A stretch of DNA of 64,000 nucleotides from Sporodiniella umbellata (lineage: Eukaryota > Mucoromycota > Mucoromycetes > Mucorales > Rhizopodaceae). Positions 33,896 to 45,375 of the stretch are shown here, piece after piece (the stretch's first letter is position 1; each line of letters opens with the position of its first letter). A program made the position numbers and the translations under genes. Location: the NCBI GenBank assembly GCA_025677835.1, contig JAIXMR010000019.1, positions 1-64,000 on the forward strand, written 5' to 3'. The notes under the pieces are model-generated. The model was not told where the DNA came from. It saw only the letters and a program-made list of their open reading frames with translations, and ran no database searches.

Positions 33896-36329
33896 AAATT
33901 ACCTTTGATATTCAGATTTTCCCCGTTATTCGCAGCTATAAGAAGGGCTCGCCTCGCAATAGTTCTAAAGAAAGATATTGAAGTCAATAAATGAAAGAAT
34001 GTTCAGGGTAGTAATAAAAATGATTTTGTATCAGACAAGAAAGGTTTCTCTTCAAAAAAGTCAGACATATGCTTGTCTTTTGTCTTTTGTGTTCATCAAC
34101 GTTTGCACGCAATCATTTTATTGTATATAAGATTTGAACATAAAATTTACCTTGATATTTGTCTTTCTGACGCAAAAGCGTTTAGCAATACTGGTTTGTA
34201 GTTAAACACTAGATAAAAAAAAATTTAATAACACATTCAATAAGAAAAAAAGACTATTCTTTTTATCATTTGTTTGTTTCAGTAAAGCATGAATGGTATT
34301 AAAAAAAGTTTTGTCAACATCGAATGACTCGTCAGACTCGTCATCTAAAGAGCTCATCATACAAACAAAATGATAAAAAGAAGGCCAAGAGGAGTAGATA
34401 ACTTACAAAGCAAAGCAACGACATGACATCGCACTCGATGAGTTAGGGAAAACAAGGTGAGGCATTTAAGCAACCTATTTAATAAAAACATGATTAATAA
34501 ACGAATCAACAAATTAATTTCTTTTTAAAGAGTGTTTATCAGTAAAACAGCCAATTGATATCTTCATTACGATCAGACGGTAATTCCAACTTTATAAAAG
34601 TCGAATCATCACTTTAAACACTCTTTTTGTATATATACAATAGTTAAAGAAAACAAATGCTTACCCTTATATGTTTACGAGCACGGATAAGACATAGTTA
34701 AGACACAAAAGATACTTTTTAAAAGGCTAGTAAACGAGAGATTTGTAAGTAAAAACATAAAGTATAAGAATGTGATTATTAGAATCTTCTTTGTATTTTC
34801 TGTATTTTTGGGTATGCGCATCAGTTTTATAAAGATTTAACATCAATAGACTCAGAAACTCTAGTTTGTTTGACATGAGCATCCCTTGCGCCCCCAAGAA
34901 AAATAAAGAAATATACAGAAAAAACAAAAGAAGATCTAACGTTTCTTTTGTTTTAGCTTAAGCCTACCTTTTATTCTTAATTCAATAAAGAGAAATAAAG
35001 AAATTCTGAAGATTGAGTAATATTTATATTTTCTTTGAAAAAAATTTTTCGTGACCTTTAGACTGTCACAATTTAAGCCAATCATATTGTTATTCTTTAA
35101 AAAAAAAAATTATTGCTTTACAGACCCAGCTAGGGAACACGCCAAATGACTCTTAAACGAAGAACTGGTAAGCTATGGTTTTCAAAAGGGCTTCAGGTAT
35201 GTGACCCAGGGTAATTCCTTTCTATTTAATCTTCCCTAGGCTTTTTCTATTAGAAGGGATATTAATTGTTTTTTTATATATTAAAGGTATTTTTCACTTT
35301 GATTACAACATATTTATTAACCGCATCTTTTACAAACACGCGACAAGCAATGAATCTATGGAAGAGCTTTGTCTTTTTTTTTTTTTATCTTTGTAAATAA
35401 ACATTAGATTTGAATACAGTAAATATTTACCAGAGTGCTGGATATATTTATATAAGCAAAGCTGATTAGATTTTATTTCTAAAACTAATTTTAAGAAGTG
35501 AAATAAATGGCTATTATGTAACCGTTGCTAAACTTTACTGAGAAAACAAATAAAAACAATATTTACAAGTTCGTAGCTGCTGTAACAGTTTATTAAAAAA
35601 ACGAGTACTTTTGTTTTAAAAGAAAAAAAACAATGTTTCTTTAAACTGTTTTTTTTTTTTTTTTTTTGTTCATCTATTTCTAACGTACATATATTTGTCT
35701 TTGTTTTACTCCCTACAATATATTTTATCCCTTCAAATACAGGCACAGGGATGTATTGTATAAAAAAAGCAATTTGCGGTTACCTGTTGATTTCTAGCAG
35801 TAACGGGTGATCTTATTGCAACGTTTTAATGCTATAGATAGCTTCATGTAATTTCTCACTAAAATAAGAAAGAAACATCTCATTGTAAGTTACTTCTAAC
35901 TTTGCATAGAAAAAAAAATAGAATATTGTATGTGTATTAATTAAAAGACCTATATGCTTTAAGGGAAGACAGCAAAAACTTTATTTTGGAATGCTTCAAG
36001 AAACAAAAAAAGGTAGAGAAACCAAAGACTGTTTCGAGTAGCTAGCCAAACTTTTTATAAAAAGCTAAAGAGGTAGATACTGTATAAAAGAGAAAAAAAA
36101 AAAAAGTAGCTAAAAACCATGCTGCTTAGGCTTCTTGAAGACAGCAATACTGAAAAAAAAAAGATGCATGAGCCTCCTATCCATTGAATTTTTTTTTTGG
36201 AAACATGTAAAACTACTTGCAGCTTCTTTCAGTTGTAGTGCATTTTATTTATTAAAGTGCCGCAGTGAGGTTATCACCTTTTTTTTTTTTTTTTTTGGTA
36301 TTCTTTTTATTGATTTACTTTGATGCAAA
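33896..36329. other. gene-poor AT-rich stretch with many homopolymers
   Basis: About 2.4 kb with repeated A/T runs of 9-19 bases (for example near 35650-35667 and 36280-36297). A weak minus-strand candidate near 34150-34430 has acidic text and plausible splice sites but no family and poor donors, so it is not called. The dnaJ-like promoter should lie at the right end. Confidence 0.45.
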
Positions 36330-37511
36330 ATGGAAGAGATTGATTACTATGGATTGTTAGAGATTGAAATAACTGCAAGCTCAAAAGAGATCCAGAGAGC
36401 CTATAGAAAAAAGTCTTTGAAAGTTCACCCAGACAAGAACCCAAGTCCGGATGCAGGTAAAGTATAAAAAAAAAAAAGCAAGTAAGAGATTCTCTGACTG
36501 CTGAAACGACATTAGCTGCCTTGTTTCATACGTTATCATTGGCTTATGAGGCGTTGATGGATGACAAAAAGCGAAGCGAATACGATCAAAAGCATCGAGC
36601 GAGACAGGAGCGGCTGAAAAAGAAGAATGAAATGGATGTCAAACGTCGAAAGGCGCAAGATGACCTAGAACGAAGAGAGAATGAAGCCAAACGTGCCAAA
36701 ATGAATCAAAACCAAGCCAAGGCAGAGCACGAAGCCCAACTGGCTCGCATGCGTAAAGAAGGTGCCGAAAGAAGACAAGAGTATTGGAATACAGAAAACA
36801 AGACAACTGAAGAAGGTATTTACATGTAAAAGACAAAGGAAAGCTAACCAGGTACGACTAGCGCCACCAAGTGAACATGACTGTGCACTCAAGTTTAAAT
36901 GGAAACGTAAAAAGTATGACTTTTCAGATCAAGATATTGCAGCAATTTTGGAGCCGCTAGCCAAAGTGGATATTGTAGCACTGTCAGAAAAGAAGAAAGG
37001 AAGTGCAGTTGTGTTGTTCGAGACCGTGCTAGATGCAGTAAGTAACGGATGTATTTATACAAGAAAACAAAGGCTTAAATTTTTTGAAAAGTATGGAATA
37101 ATAATGCGAAGAGACGTGCATCCCGCTTTGTGCCAATTTGAAAGCATTGACTGGGCTAAAAAGAGTCCACCTGCTTTAGTAGAAAAGATGCATCGAGAGG
37201 AAGAGCTAAAAAAACAAGCCAAGGCAGCTTTTTATAACGTGCACGATCGGCCTACATCTGTTTCAGGTCAGCCCTTGTTTGCCACTCACGCCAATACTTC
37301 CTTTTTCAAACCGAGCCCTATACCCCGAGCCAATGTAAGTTGGTGCTAACCAAGAGCAAACCCATTGAAATGTTTTCTTTAGGCTTCTTCAGCAGCATTT
37401 GACTATGACTATGAGTCTATTACACTAATGAAGATGAGACAGGCAGAAAGAGACCGCGTTTTATTGTTACAATCCTATGCTAATGCTCAACACACTTCTT
37501 CAGGAACTTGA
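36330..37511 (+). CDS. DNAJC17/Cwf23-like J-domain + RRM splicing factor
   Basis: Spliceosome-associated J-protein with a C-terminal RNA-recognition motif. Exons 36330-36456, 36516-36815, 36862-37037, 37092-37334 and 37383-37511 (324 aa). The J domain has [24 protein letters not shown] (intact HPD) and a tyrosine/aspartate-rich end. A long basic coiled segment follows (about 70-150). The RRM-like part begins at [17 protein letters not shown], with [16 protein letters not shown] as RNP1-like strand, ending [18 protein letters not shown] as in DNAJC17. Intron 37038-37091 (54 bp) is 3n and stop-free; the family supports splicing there. Intron 36816-36861 uses the distal acceptor CTAG. Confidence 0.9.
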
Positions 37512-38465
37512 GGGAATAATTAAAAGAATGTACATACAGTGTCTGACGCGTATATCTCGGCTTTTGTTTTCTTTTCTGCAGTCTTTGTATGTGGGACAAC
37601 AGCAAGTAACTCCGTCTTGACATAATGCTTTTGATCTCAATTTTTTTTTTTTTTTTTTTTGAATGTTTCAAGTACGAATTACCTTTTATGTCTCTTGTGA
37701 GTACCTAAGGCTTTTGTTTTTATATGCGCTGTTTGTTACACGCCATTTTGTATGATAGACTCAAGGCTGCATAAAAAGAAAAATGAAAATTACAAGATTC
37801 TTGTTGAACATGAAAGGCTCTTTATTTTTATATCTATATTTGCACCACCAGTTTTAGTCTTAAAAAAAAAAAGCTCATGTTTTTATATTATCCATTTTCC
37901 TTCTTGTTCGCTTGTAGCTCGTTTATGGTTATTTTTATTTATTTATCGTTTTATGCAAGGCTTTAGGAGCTTTTCTTTTTTCTCATTTTATTAAAAAACA
38001 AAATACATAAAAAAAAAGAAAACAAACAACAAAAGAGTCTTTTAATGTTTCTTTTCTCTAGTGTGTAAGCTAAAAATGCTTGTTTTTCAGTTTCACCACT
38101 TCATCTTGTCTAATTATTCTTTTCGCCAGAGAAGATCTGTTTATTATTTTGCATGTCGAGAGGAGCAGGAGGTAAAGAGAGGGGCAAGGGAGCACAAAGG
38201 GAGTTTGTAGGGGAAAGTAGAGAGAAAGAATTAAGGAAGTGTAACAACAAAAAGTGACACGTGTGGCAATTGGGCGATATTCACCGGTGATGTGATTCTG
38301 CCACTATTTTTATCTTGTTTCTATTTCTGTTGGCTTGATGTACAGATCACAGAGCCAAATAAAGTCTGTATTTTTTTTTTCTCTCTTTTTTATAGTTTTC
38401 GAAGCTTTCGTTTCTTCTTTCTCTTTTTCTCTTGAATTTTTTTTTTTAATTTTCAAAATTTTTAA
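37512..38465. other. intergenic, upstream of the LRR gene
   Basis: 954 bp, very AT-rich with a T18-like run near 37641-37660 and purine-rich stretches near 38158-38235. Probable promoter of the + strand LRR gene; no supported ORF. Confidence 0.5.
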
Positions 38466-40557
38466 ATGAAAAAATCATTGGTTTTGACTTTGCTTTGCTT
38501 TGCTTCATTAGGCCTAGGTAAAATAAAAGCAATCTTTAAGCAATTCTCTAATATCTTTTCGTGAATACAGCTCAAAATACTACTGAGACTACAGGTACCT
38601 CAGTCGATTCATTGACCAATGAAGACAACACATCTACAAGCACGGCTACTACGAGTCCTAAAGCCACTTTGGATATTCCTGATACGACTTCTACTGACAC
38701 CGCCACTACCACCACCACTGACAAAGACGATGACACCACTACTACTACCAGCAGTCCTCGCACAACCGCCACTTCTACCGATCCTACCACCACTACCACC
38801 ACCACCACTACTACCGACTCTGAATCTTCCACCCATGCATCTACTCACACACCCTATGTAAGACCCACTGTCAGCCCTTCTGTCTGTACGGCTCTCCAAT
38901 CTTGGTACAATTCGCTCAATGGTAAAAACTGGGTGGCTTCCACCGGTTGGAACTCTCAAAATATGACATCGTGTTGCGATTGGTACAACGTTCGCTGTAA
39001 TAAGATCGGAAAAGTTCAAAAAGTGTAAGAACAAAAAGATAGCTATTATGTACTAAAGACGTTACAATAGAGATCTTTCACATAACAATTTAAGTGGGCA
39101 TTTCCCCAATAACTTTGATCAATTACCAGATCTTTTGAATATGTACGTGTGGATCAGAAAAAAAAAAAAAAATTTTTTTTTTGTTCTTTATTGACACTTT
39201 TTTTGAACTATAGCGATCTCAGTTACAATAATATCTCAGGCCCTATTCCTTCCTCCCTAGACAAACTGCCTGGACTTCAATCCGTGTAAGACACATCTAA
39301 AACCTGTTATTTTTATGGGAAGAAAACCCATTGACCTTCCTTCTAACCCGAATTTAGTAATTTCGATGTCAACTCCTTATCAGGCCCTCTTCTTGACGGC
39401 TTAAGCAAACTTGTCAATCTTACCAATATGTAAATAACGTAGAATTGTATACCTTTTTGTAGGTATTAACAGACCTTTTTTTATTTTTTATTTTCTTGTT
39501 TGTTTCTGCAGTCATTTCAGAAACAACAGCATTTCGGGTACGATTCCTGCTACCTGGTCCACGATGCCTTCTATCCAAGGTCTGTACTTGAGTAACAATA
39601 ACCTGTCCGGCCCATTCCCTACTGTCATTACTCAAATGAAATCGCTTCAAACTCTGTAAAGAACCAAAACCATGTGCAATTTTTTTTTTTTTTTCGTTTT
39701 TGGACTAAACCCTTTTTCTGTAGTTTTTTGGATTACAACAAACTCAATGGTTTCTTGCCTCTCAATTTGGGTGACGCTGTGTCACTTGTCTCATTGTAAC
39801 ACAAACAGCTGAATTCACGTTCTTGATTGATTTATTTGTTTGTTTATTTATTTTTGTCTAGAAACTTGAGAGCGAATGCTTTATTGGGTGAAGTCCCTAG
39901 CTCGGTGGGTAATTTGACCCATCTGACGACCTTGTAAGTCCGGCATAAGAAAACAAACAAAAGCTAACATTGGCTAGAACTCTTTCCAACCAAATGCTGA
40001 ACGGCTCTATTCCTGAGGCTTTGTATTCGTTAACCGGCCTTCAAATCTTGTAACGGAATTGCATAAAAAAAGCAACTCACTTTGCTTACTTACTTTCAAT
40101 TTTGTTTTATAGAGACTTATCAAACAATCGTTTGACTGGTCAGATTTCACCTAGTGTTGGAAAATTGGTTCGCCTTGAACGACTGTAATAGAATTTTTTT
40201 TTTTTTTTTTTTTAAATATTAATTTCTATTTGTAGCAACTTGGGCCATAATGCATTGACAGGTGTGATTCCAGATCAATTGAATCAACTCAACCAACTGC
40301 AAAGTCTGTCTTTGAATTACAACTTATTGAATGGTCAATTTCCATCGATCATGGCTCCTGCTTCTTTAGGCTACTGTTATATGACACCAAACCAATTCCA
40401 GTCTTGTCCTGATCCCTCAATTCTTCAAAACCCTGACAGTCTGGCTTTCCAATGCTCGATTAACTGCTCTGTCAAGGAAAAGAAGAAGAGCGACGCTCAC
40501 CGTTTGGTCTTGCCTGCTGCCTTCTGGCTCTCAGTTCTTTCCATCTTTTTCTTCTAA
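38466..40557 (+). CDS. secreted/GPI-anchored leucine-rich-repeat protein, one exon per repeat
   Basis: Eleven exons: 38466-38517, 38571-39024, 39071-39142, 39214-39285, 39358-39429, 39512-39655, 39724-39795, 39862-39933, 39978-40049, 40113-40184 and 40236-40557 (491 aa). Signal peptide MKKSLVLTLLCFASLGLAQ is split by intron 1. A Thr/Ser-rich, probably O-glycosylated stalk of about 95 residues follows. Next is a plant-type LRR N-cap (ALQSWYNSLNGKNW, CCDWYNVRC) and about eleven 24-residue repeats of form LxLSxNxLSGxIPxxLxxLxxL. The C-terminus KKKSDAHRLVLPAAFWLSVL ends hydrophobic, typical of GPI anchoring. Seven internal exons are exactly 72 nt and one is 144 nt; internal introns are phase 2 at the same repeat position. 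Likely a cell-surface or wall protein; ligand unknown. Confidence 0.9.
38640..38830 (+). repeat. low-complexity Thr-coding ACN tract
   Basis: Runs of ACC/ACT codons encode the Thr-rich stalk of the LRR protein. It is out-of-frame translatable on several frames, producing artefactual Val- or Pro-rich ORFs. Confidence 0.85.
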
Positions 40558-40704
40558 ACCCTTCCCCCTTTTATTTGTTTGAGTACCTTCTTTCTTTTCT
40601 GTCTCCCTTTTCTTCAAAATAGATTTTTATAATAAACAATAATTAAAAAAAAAAAAAAGCTTGATTTCTTTGAGCAAAAGAAAAAAAAAAACAGTGGCTT
40701 TTAT

Positions 40705-43700
40705 TTATTCTTTATCAACCACCTTTTTTTTGGGTGAAGCTCGTTTTCTCTTTTTAACAGATGCGCTGTCTAAAGGTTTGGAGTTTCTTTCGTGCTCTTC
40801 GTCTAATGCCAAAATGTGGTCCCACTCTTTCAGTAAGGCTTCTAAGTCCCGACGCCAGAAAGTTTTGGGGGGTGTGCATTGGATATCTTGCATCTCGTTA
40901 TACTTCTTTTCCTTTAGCGCAAGAAGGTCTTCGATCTTCTTCTTTGTGAATCCTCTCACATTGATCGTGAATAGGTACTCGTAACCGTTTAAATCTTCTT
41001 CAGGAGCTAATGTACTTCCATCGTCGCTACTTTCTGTCACCAACACGTTCTTCTTCTTGAGCGGGTATATCTTCTTGATCCCTAACTCTTCCATATCTTT
41101 TGTGACGTCTTCTTCTTTACGGTTCACATAGGCTAGCTTGCCATCAATTACATAAGAAATGAACTTGGCTTTATTCTCCAAACGCTCATATTCGTCTTTT
41201 AAGACATAGATTAATTGTTCCTAGTCCATTTTTTTTTTCATGTTAGTCAGCTATCCTCGCTTTCTATTATTCTACTTTGCTTTCATCGTTTTACCTTTCG
41301 TTTGCTATAATATTCCAATCGAAGGTCGTAAAACTCTTGAAGAATTTCTTCAGGCCCACTGTATTTCTTGACCTTGCTATTCTTATCAAAACACACAATG
41401 TTCGTAGCACTCATAGAGCTAGTGATTTTTAAAGCAGTTGTAAGGCCAAGCTTCTCGGCTTTGTTCAAATTCGCTTCGTCCAGACTCACTGTGAAATCAA
41501 TACTCACATCCGTCGAGTTATTTCGGTAGCTCTAAGGTGCAGTTTGACGTTAGATTTCTTTTTCTTTTCCAAAAAAAAAAAAAAAAAAAAAAAAAAGAGA
41601 TAGAGATTACTTACAGTAATATTGATAGCTGTTGTGGTCTTTTTATCTTTGGGTGGTTCGTTCATATCCTGTAAATACTTTTTCCAGTTTTCTGTCCATA
41701 CACGTACAGGGATTTCAGTCACTTTGATATCGCCTTCATCTGTAATATCAGCAATACCATCTATGGCGTATTTACTGGATCCTAAAGACTTGATCTCACC
41801 CTTGAATCCTCTGTACCAAGGATGCATAGGTTCCATGGGCTCATTTGCCATCAGTCGGATCAAGTTTTGGATGATTTCGCGAGGATTGTAGTTGGGAATT
41901 GAAGTACTCCAGCCTGTGCCAATACCGTCGGCTCCGTTAACGAGTACCATGGGAATAATGGGCACATAGTAGTTGGGTTCAATTAATGTGTTTTCTTCAA
42001 CCAAATAGTTGAGAACATCATCGTCATCAGGGTGAAATATAAGACGTGCTACCTTGGTCAAGCGTGTGAATAGGTAACGAGGGCTGGCAGCACTCTTGCT
42101 ACCTTCATGTCGGTTACCAAACTGACCTGAGGGATCAAGCAAGTTGATGTTGTTGGATCCAACAAATTCTTGAGCCATATTGATAATCGTACTTGCTACA
42201 CTGGCTTCGCCATGATGGTATTGAGTTACACCCGCAACGTAATTAGCAAGCTGGGATACTTTCATTTCTGAATTTTTGTTACGCTTGATACAACCGTACA
42301 TGACCTTACGCTGAGCAGGCTTGAAACCGTCTACGACAGAGGGAATCGAACGGATATTATCTGCCATACTGAAAAGAAGCAATTCCTGGTTTACAAAATC
42401 ACTGGCCTTGATCTTATCCACATTATGGTCAATATAGATCCCTGGCTCGTATTGCACCAACCATTCTTTACGTTCTGCTGCCTTCTTCTTGTTAAAGGCC
42501 AAGTCGATCAACTGACGATCATCGGTATCGAATGTATGGAACTCCTTCTGATGCACAGGCAAGTTGCTAAAATATTCACGGGCTGCTGATTTATCAGACG
42601 TACCCAGACCCTTGAAGTATTTGGGGTCCCATTCTCCCTTCTTATTGTTTTCCAAAGCCCAAGATTCGTATTCGGGAATAGTAAAGAAAGAGATGACTTT
42701 TTTTGTACGCTTGTGGGTACACTTGATAATAGGGGTGATAAATTCCAACAAGAAGCCGGGAACATCCAATAAAGTAGGAAACATGGTATCGATAAAGTTA
42801 ATAATTAAACCCTTGATGTGAGAACCGTCATGATCTTGATCGGTCATAATCATCAATCGACCGTATCTCAATTCATCTACGTTTCTGTAGACCTTGCCAT
42901 GTTGGAGACCTAGGATTGACTTGATGTTCTTGATCTCCTCGTTCTTCATAATTTCCGCATTGGATGCATCACGTACGTTCAAAAGTTTACCTCGGATCGG
43001 AAATACACCATAGTAATCACGACCAACTACAGATAGGCCAGACAGAACCAAAGCTTTGGCTGAATCACCTTCTGTAATAATCAGCGTACATTTGGTGTTC
43101 TTGGGTCGGACGCCTGCAAAATTCGCGTCATCCAACTTGGGAATTTTTAATGTACGTGCCATCTTGCCAGAATCTGCTTTGGCCATCTGCTCTTCTTCTC
43201 TAAACTTTACCCAACGCACAATATTATCAATAATACCAGATTTAGAAATAGCAGAAGCAAACTTGTCGTTGATTTTGTATGAAGAACCAAAGGCACCTAC
43301 ACGCAGCGTCATGTTTTCCTTAGTTTGCGAATCGAATGCAGGGTTTTCGATCAAACTGTTTACAAATACAGTTATATGGTTCTTGATTTGGAAACTCTTG
43401 ATGTTCTTGTTGTTGCTTTTCTTTTGTGCTTCAGGCATTAAGGCTTTCACAATTTGATCAGCTACATGGGTGACATGAGTACCGCCTTTAGATGTACAGA
43501 TACCGTTGACAAAACTAATCTGTAAAACGGGTTAACGCCCTCCATTTTTTCTTTCGTTTTATCCTTACCTGGTTGAACTGTCCGTCACTCACAGCAAAAC
43601 ATACTTGCCAGCGCTCGTTGGTAGCACCATCGTGAATGATCAACTTCTTTCCTTCCACAGGCCGGAACGTCATAGACTTTGTGTAAAGTTCACAGTACTG

Positions 43701-44900
43701 TTTGAATCCTTTTACGGGAATTTTGGTCCCGTTCAAATGAACGTTTACACCGTTCAAACAGCCTGCCAAATCATATACACGCTTCTTAATAAGAGCTTCA
43801 AAGTCAGCATCCATTTCAGTCATAGAGAATTTTGCAAGATCGGGTACAAAGCTGATACGCGTAAAGTCTTCCTTTTTGGTACTCTTGGAAATTTCAGGTT
43901 TGTTTTTTACAGTCATGTTGTTTTCAAACACCTGTCTGTATTTCAAACCATGCTCTGAATCGGATGTTTCTACTGTGAATTGTTTACTGAATATGTTACA
44001 TAACTTTGCCCCATATCCGTTGCGACCACCGGTCACTTTCTTCTCGTCATCGTCGTAGTTGGATGAAGTCAAAAGATGACCAAAAATCAATTCAGGTACA
44101 TACACTTTTTCTTTTTTGTGCTCAGTAACAGGAATACCCTTTCCGTTGTTCTCAATACTGATAAAGTTCTTTTCTCGGTCAATTTGAACTTTAATATAGT
44201 TCATACTGGGATCACGAATCTAAATGATTGTATGAAAAGAGCTTGAGTTAATCATAATAGAAAGAAAGACTGTGTGCCTTACTTTGTTATCAGCTGCATT
44301 TACAAGAATTTCATCGATAATCTTATAAAGGCCAGGGACAAAGCTGATCTTCTTCTTCTTAATGATACTTTCTTCGCTATCGAAAATCCAAACTTCTTGC
44401 TCTTCAGCTTCAATTGAACCGACATAAGTATCGGGCCGAAGCAAGATATGCTCCAACTGTGTCTTCTTTTGATAGATCTCTTCAATCGTCTTTTTTTCGT
44501 AATCCACAGTTTTTGTTTTGCTTTGTTTAGGTGGTTCTTCCATTTCCGTATCTGAGTCACCTTTGCTGCTTTTTTTTTTTTCGGCGGTAGCTTTCTTCAC
44601 AGGCGTTTTCCTTTTTGGCTTTTCTTCACCGTCAGCAACCCCCACTGCTTTTTTGGCAGGCGCTTTTTTGACGGGTGCCTTTTTGGGAACAGCCGCAGCC
44701 TTGTTAGTAACCTTTTGTTTCTAAAGTATAGAGGCATAAGGGTAACAAGGAAAAAAAAACAGCAAGAGAGAGAGAGAGAGAGAGACATATAGAAAAACAA
44801 AATGTACCTTAACAGGAGGAGCGTCCTCAAAATCTGAATCTCCACCAGAATCAACAAAGCCTTCAGACTCGTAGTGATCATCTTCAGAATCTGATCCCAT
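40705..44900 (-). CDS. top2: DNA topoisomerase II, very short C-terminal tail
   Basis: ATP-dependent type IIA enzyme for decatenation and chromosome segregation. Exons: 44900-44808, 44720-44283, 44219-43569, 43519-41615, 41531-41295 and 41220-40705 (1279 aa; yeast has 1428). The acidic/Lys-rich N-terminus includes repeated AKKAP/VKKAP text. GHKL ATPase: LLRPDTYVGS, IIDEILVNAADNK, GRNGYGAKLCNIFS. TOPRIM: EGDSAKALVLSG, RYGRLMIMTDQDHDGSHIKG. Active-site Tyr in SAASPRYLFTRL; QFGNRHEGSKSA loop present. The coiled-coil region ends with KTFWRRDLEALLKEWD, then only about 25 basic residues, so the usual acidic/NLS tail is nearly absent. The intron 41532-41614 contains T26 on the sense strand. Stops of top2 and the LRR gene are 147 bp apart, convergent. 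Confidence 0.97.
41571..41596. repeat. 26-base A (sense T) homopolymer in a top2 intron
   Basis: Lies within intron 41532-41614, on the minus-strand sense as T26. Without splicing it yields a spurious Phe run. Confidence 0.9.
44765..44785. repeat. AG dinucleotide repeat
   Basis: About ten AG units within the first top2 intron (44721-44807). Confidence 0.85.
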
Positions 44901-45375
44901 ATTCGATTTTGATCTTCAACAAAGGGGGGGAAAAAAAAAGGAAAAAAAGGAAAAAAAAAAAAAGGGGGGTGGAGGCGATAATAAGAGCTCTCGAGACGTG
45001 TGTACCTTCAGTCACGTAATTTCTTGAGTAAAACAGACCGCGTAAAAACCAGTCATATTCTATATGGTGCCATTTCATTATCCATCAAGAACAGTCTGAG
45101 CCTTTTTTTTTAATTGGTCACATCCTCAGTCAACCTTTAAGTAAGATGTTCTTTGACACAAAGAACGCGAAAAGTATAGCTAGCTTTCTTTTCGGTTTTT
45201 GAGATGAAAAGCTTACTTTTGTCTGCTATCCGCATATTAAGACGACGGCATTGATCCAAACTAAAATTTAATCACGATAAATGTATGAGTTTTTCTTAGA
45301 GCCCACATGTTCGGAACTTTAAACAGTTTAGGGCTTCCTTTCTTCGGCTACAATATACAAAAAGTCCTTGATACA
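44901..45375. promoter_or_regulatory. divergent promoter region, top2 / UBAC2-like
   Basis: 475 bp between divergent start codons. G- and A-rich tracts lie just upstream of top2 (44922-44970). Promoter role inferred from position. An in-frame ATG at 45307 could extend the UBAC2-like protein by 23 residues. Confidence 0.45.

Noticed and set aside
34150..34430. Possible minus-strand small gene with acidic start (SSLDDESDES) and later exon-like text
   Set aside because: Needs weak donors and phase choices made to fit; no recognised family; AT-rich DNA easily gives such chains.
38572..39034. Val-rich and other ORFs antisense to the LRR gene
   Set aside because: Shadow of the Thr-coding ACN repeat on the opposite strand.
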